NCBI GenBank assembly: GCA_944386725.1
Contig: CALXCE010000006.1
Coordinates: 1-55,805 of the forward strand
DNA from: an uncultured Clostridia bacterium
Lineage (GTDB): Bacteria; Bacillota; Clostridia; TANB77; CAG-508
Reading direction: 5' to 3'
DNA: 55,805 bases
The translations under genes were made by a program, and so were the position numbers. The notes beneath the pieces are model-generated. The model saw nothing but the letters and a program-made list of their open reading frames with translations. It made no database searches and was not told the DNA's origin. Each line of letters starts with the position of its first letter. The first letter of the stretch is position 1. This document shows positions 55,559 to 55,805 of the stretch, in pieces.

Positions 55559-55805
55559 ATGAAAATATTAATGTTAACATGGGAATATCCACCAAGAGTA
55601 GTAGGGGGAATCGCTAGAGTTGTATACGATTTATCAAGAACATTAAAGAAAGATGGTCATGAGGTAACCGTTATAACCTATCGCGATGGAGATGCTCATT
55701 ATTTTGAAGACGACAAAGGAGTAAAAGTATATAGAGTAGATAATTACATGATAAATCCTAATAATTTTATCGATTGGGTTATGCAAATGAATTTCAATAT
55801 GATTG
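55559..55805 (+). CDS. Glycosyltransferase, GT4/GT5-like, N-terminal part
   Basis: The gene runs off the window after 82 codons. The product begins MKILMLTWEYPPRVVGGIAR, the typical start of GT-B glycosyltransferases of the GT4/glycogen-synthase group, followed by LKKDGHEVTVIT. The GG loop near residue 17 contacts the sugar nucleotide. AAAGGAAG precedes ATG 55559. The acceptor cannot be told from the fragment. Confidence 0.8.
   Translation, partial: MKILMLTWEYPPRVVGGIARVVYDLSRTLKKDGHEVTVITYRDGDAHYFEDDKGVKVYRVDNYMINPNNFIDWVMQMNFNMI

Overview
The window is a strongly A+T-rich chromosomal segment from a spore-forming, Gram-positive member of the Firmicutes, most likely an anaerobic, uncultivated-type clostridium. 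This rests on AGGAGG-type ribosome binding sites, A/T-ending codons with AGA as the main arginine codon, and gene content and order: ctsR-mcsA-mcsB-clpC, tig-clpP-clpX, prpC-prkC-rsgA-rpe with a 24-codon spoVM and rpmB further on, rpsO-pnp, queA-tgt, and spore photoproduct lyase.

Layout. 1-4.6 kb: GGGtGRT protein, histidine phosphatase, an unknown gene, and an nfeD-qmcA membrane pair. 4.6-9.5 kb: the CtsR regulon operon with two CtsR operators. 9.6-14.8 kb: two small HTH regulators, then a NUDIX / radical SAM / MoaA-like radical SAM / unknown / short prolyl-tRNA synthetase operon. 14.8-21.5 kb: tyrosine phosphatase, dxs, ylmH, a coiled-coil gene and mutS2. 21.7-30.2 kb: PP2C phosphatase and PASTA kinase, glucosaminidase, rsgA, rpe, a bactofilin-like membrane protein, nth, spoVM, a 310-bp palindromic element, and rpmB. 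30.4-34.3 kb: tig, clpP, clpX, a secretionless amidase-like protein. 34.4-39.1 kb: two-component system, a membrane-anchored protein and a PflX-like radical SAM enzyme. 39.1-43.1 kb: a possible small RNA, hicAB, thyA-dfrA, coaE, splB. 43.2-47.3 kb: ABC transporter. 47.3-55.8 kb: rpsO, pnp, a secreted zinc-metalloprotease-like protein, queA-tgt, a WG-repeat protein and the start of a glycosyltransferase.

The outstanding observation concerns the codon CGG. Eight otherwise intact genes and one further uncharacterised gene (nfeD, dxs, mutS2 twice, clpX, a response regulator, its histidine kinase, an ABC ATPase, its permease twice, and the metalloprotease gene) appear broken by a one-base insertion. 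All eleven breaks are the same event: an in-frame CGG followed by A or T, where skipping the C and reading GGA or GGT as glycine restores the conserved protein exactly, including the glycine of a Walker A motif and the ClpX sequence DVS-GEG. Scanning by eye, I found no in-frame CGG read as an ordinary sense codon, while nearly 80 out-of-frame CGG triplets in genes cause no disruption. The simplest reading is that in this organism in-frame CGG is a dedicated +1 frameshift signal, or CGGN is a four-base glycine codon. I annotate these genes as full-length.

A second theme is a family of short interspersed inverted repeats containing GGGGAC/GTCCCC motifs, resembling REP elements or MITEs. They lie inside operons, supply the C-terminus of one protein, and form a long palindrome between spoVM and rpmB.
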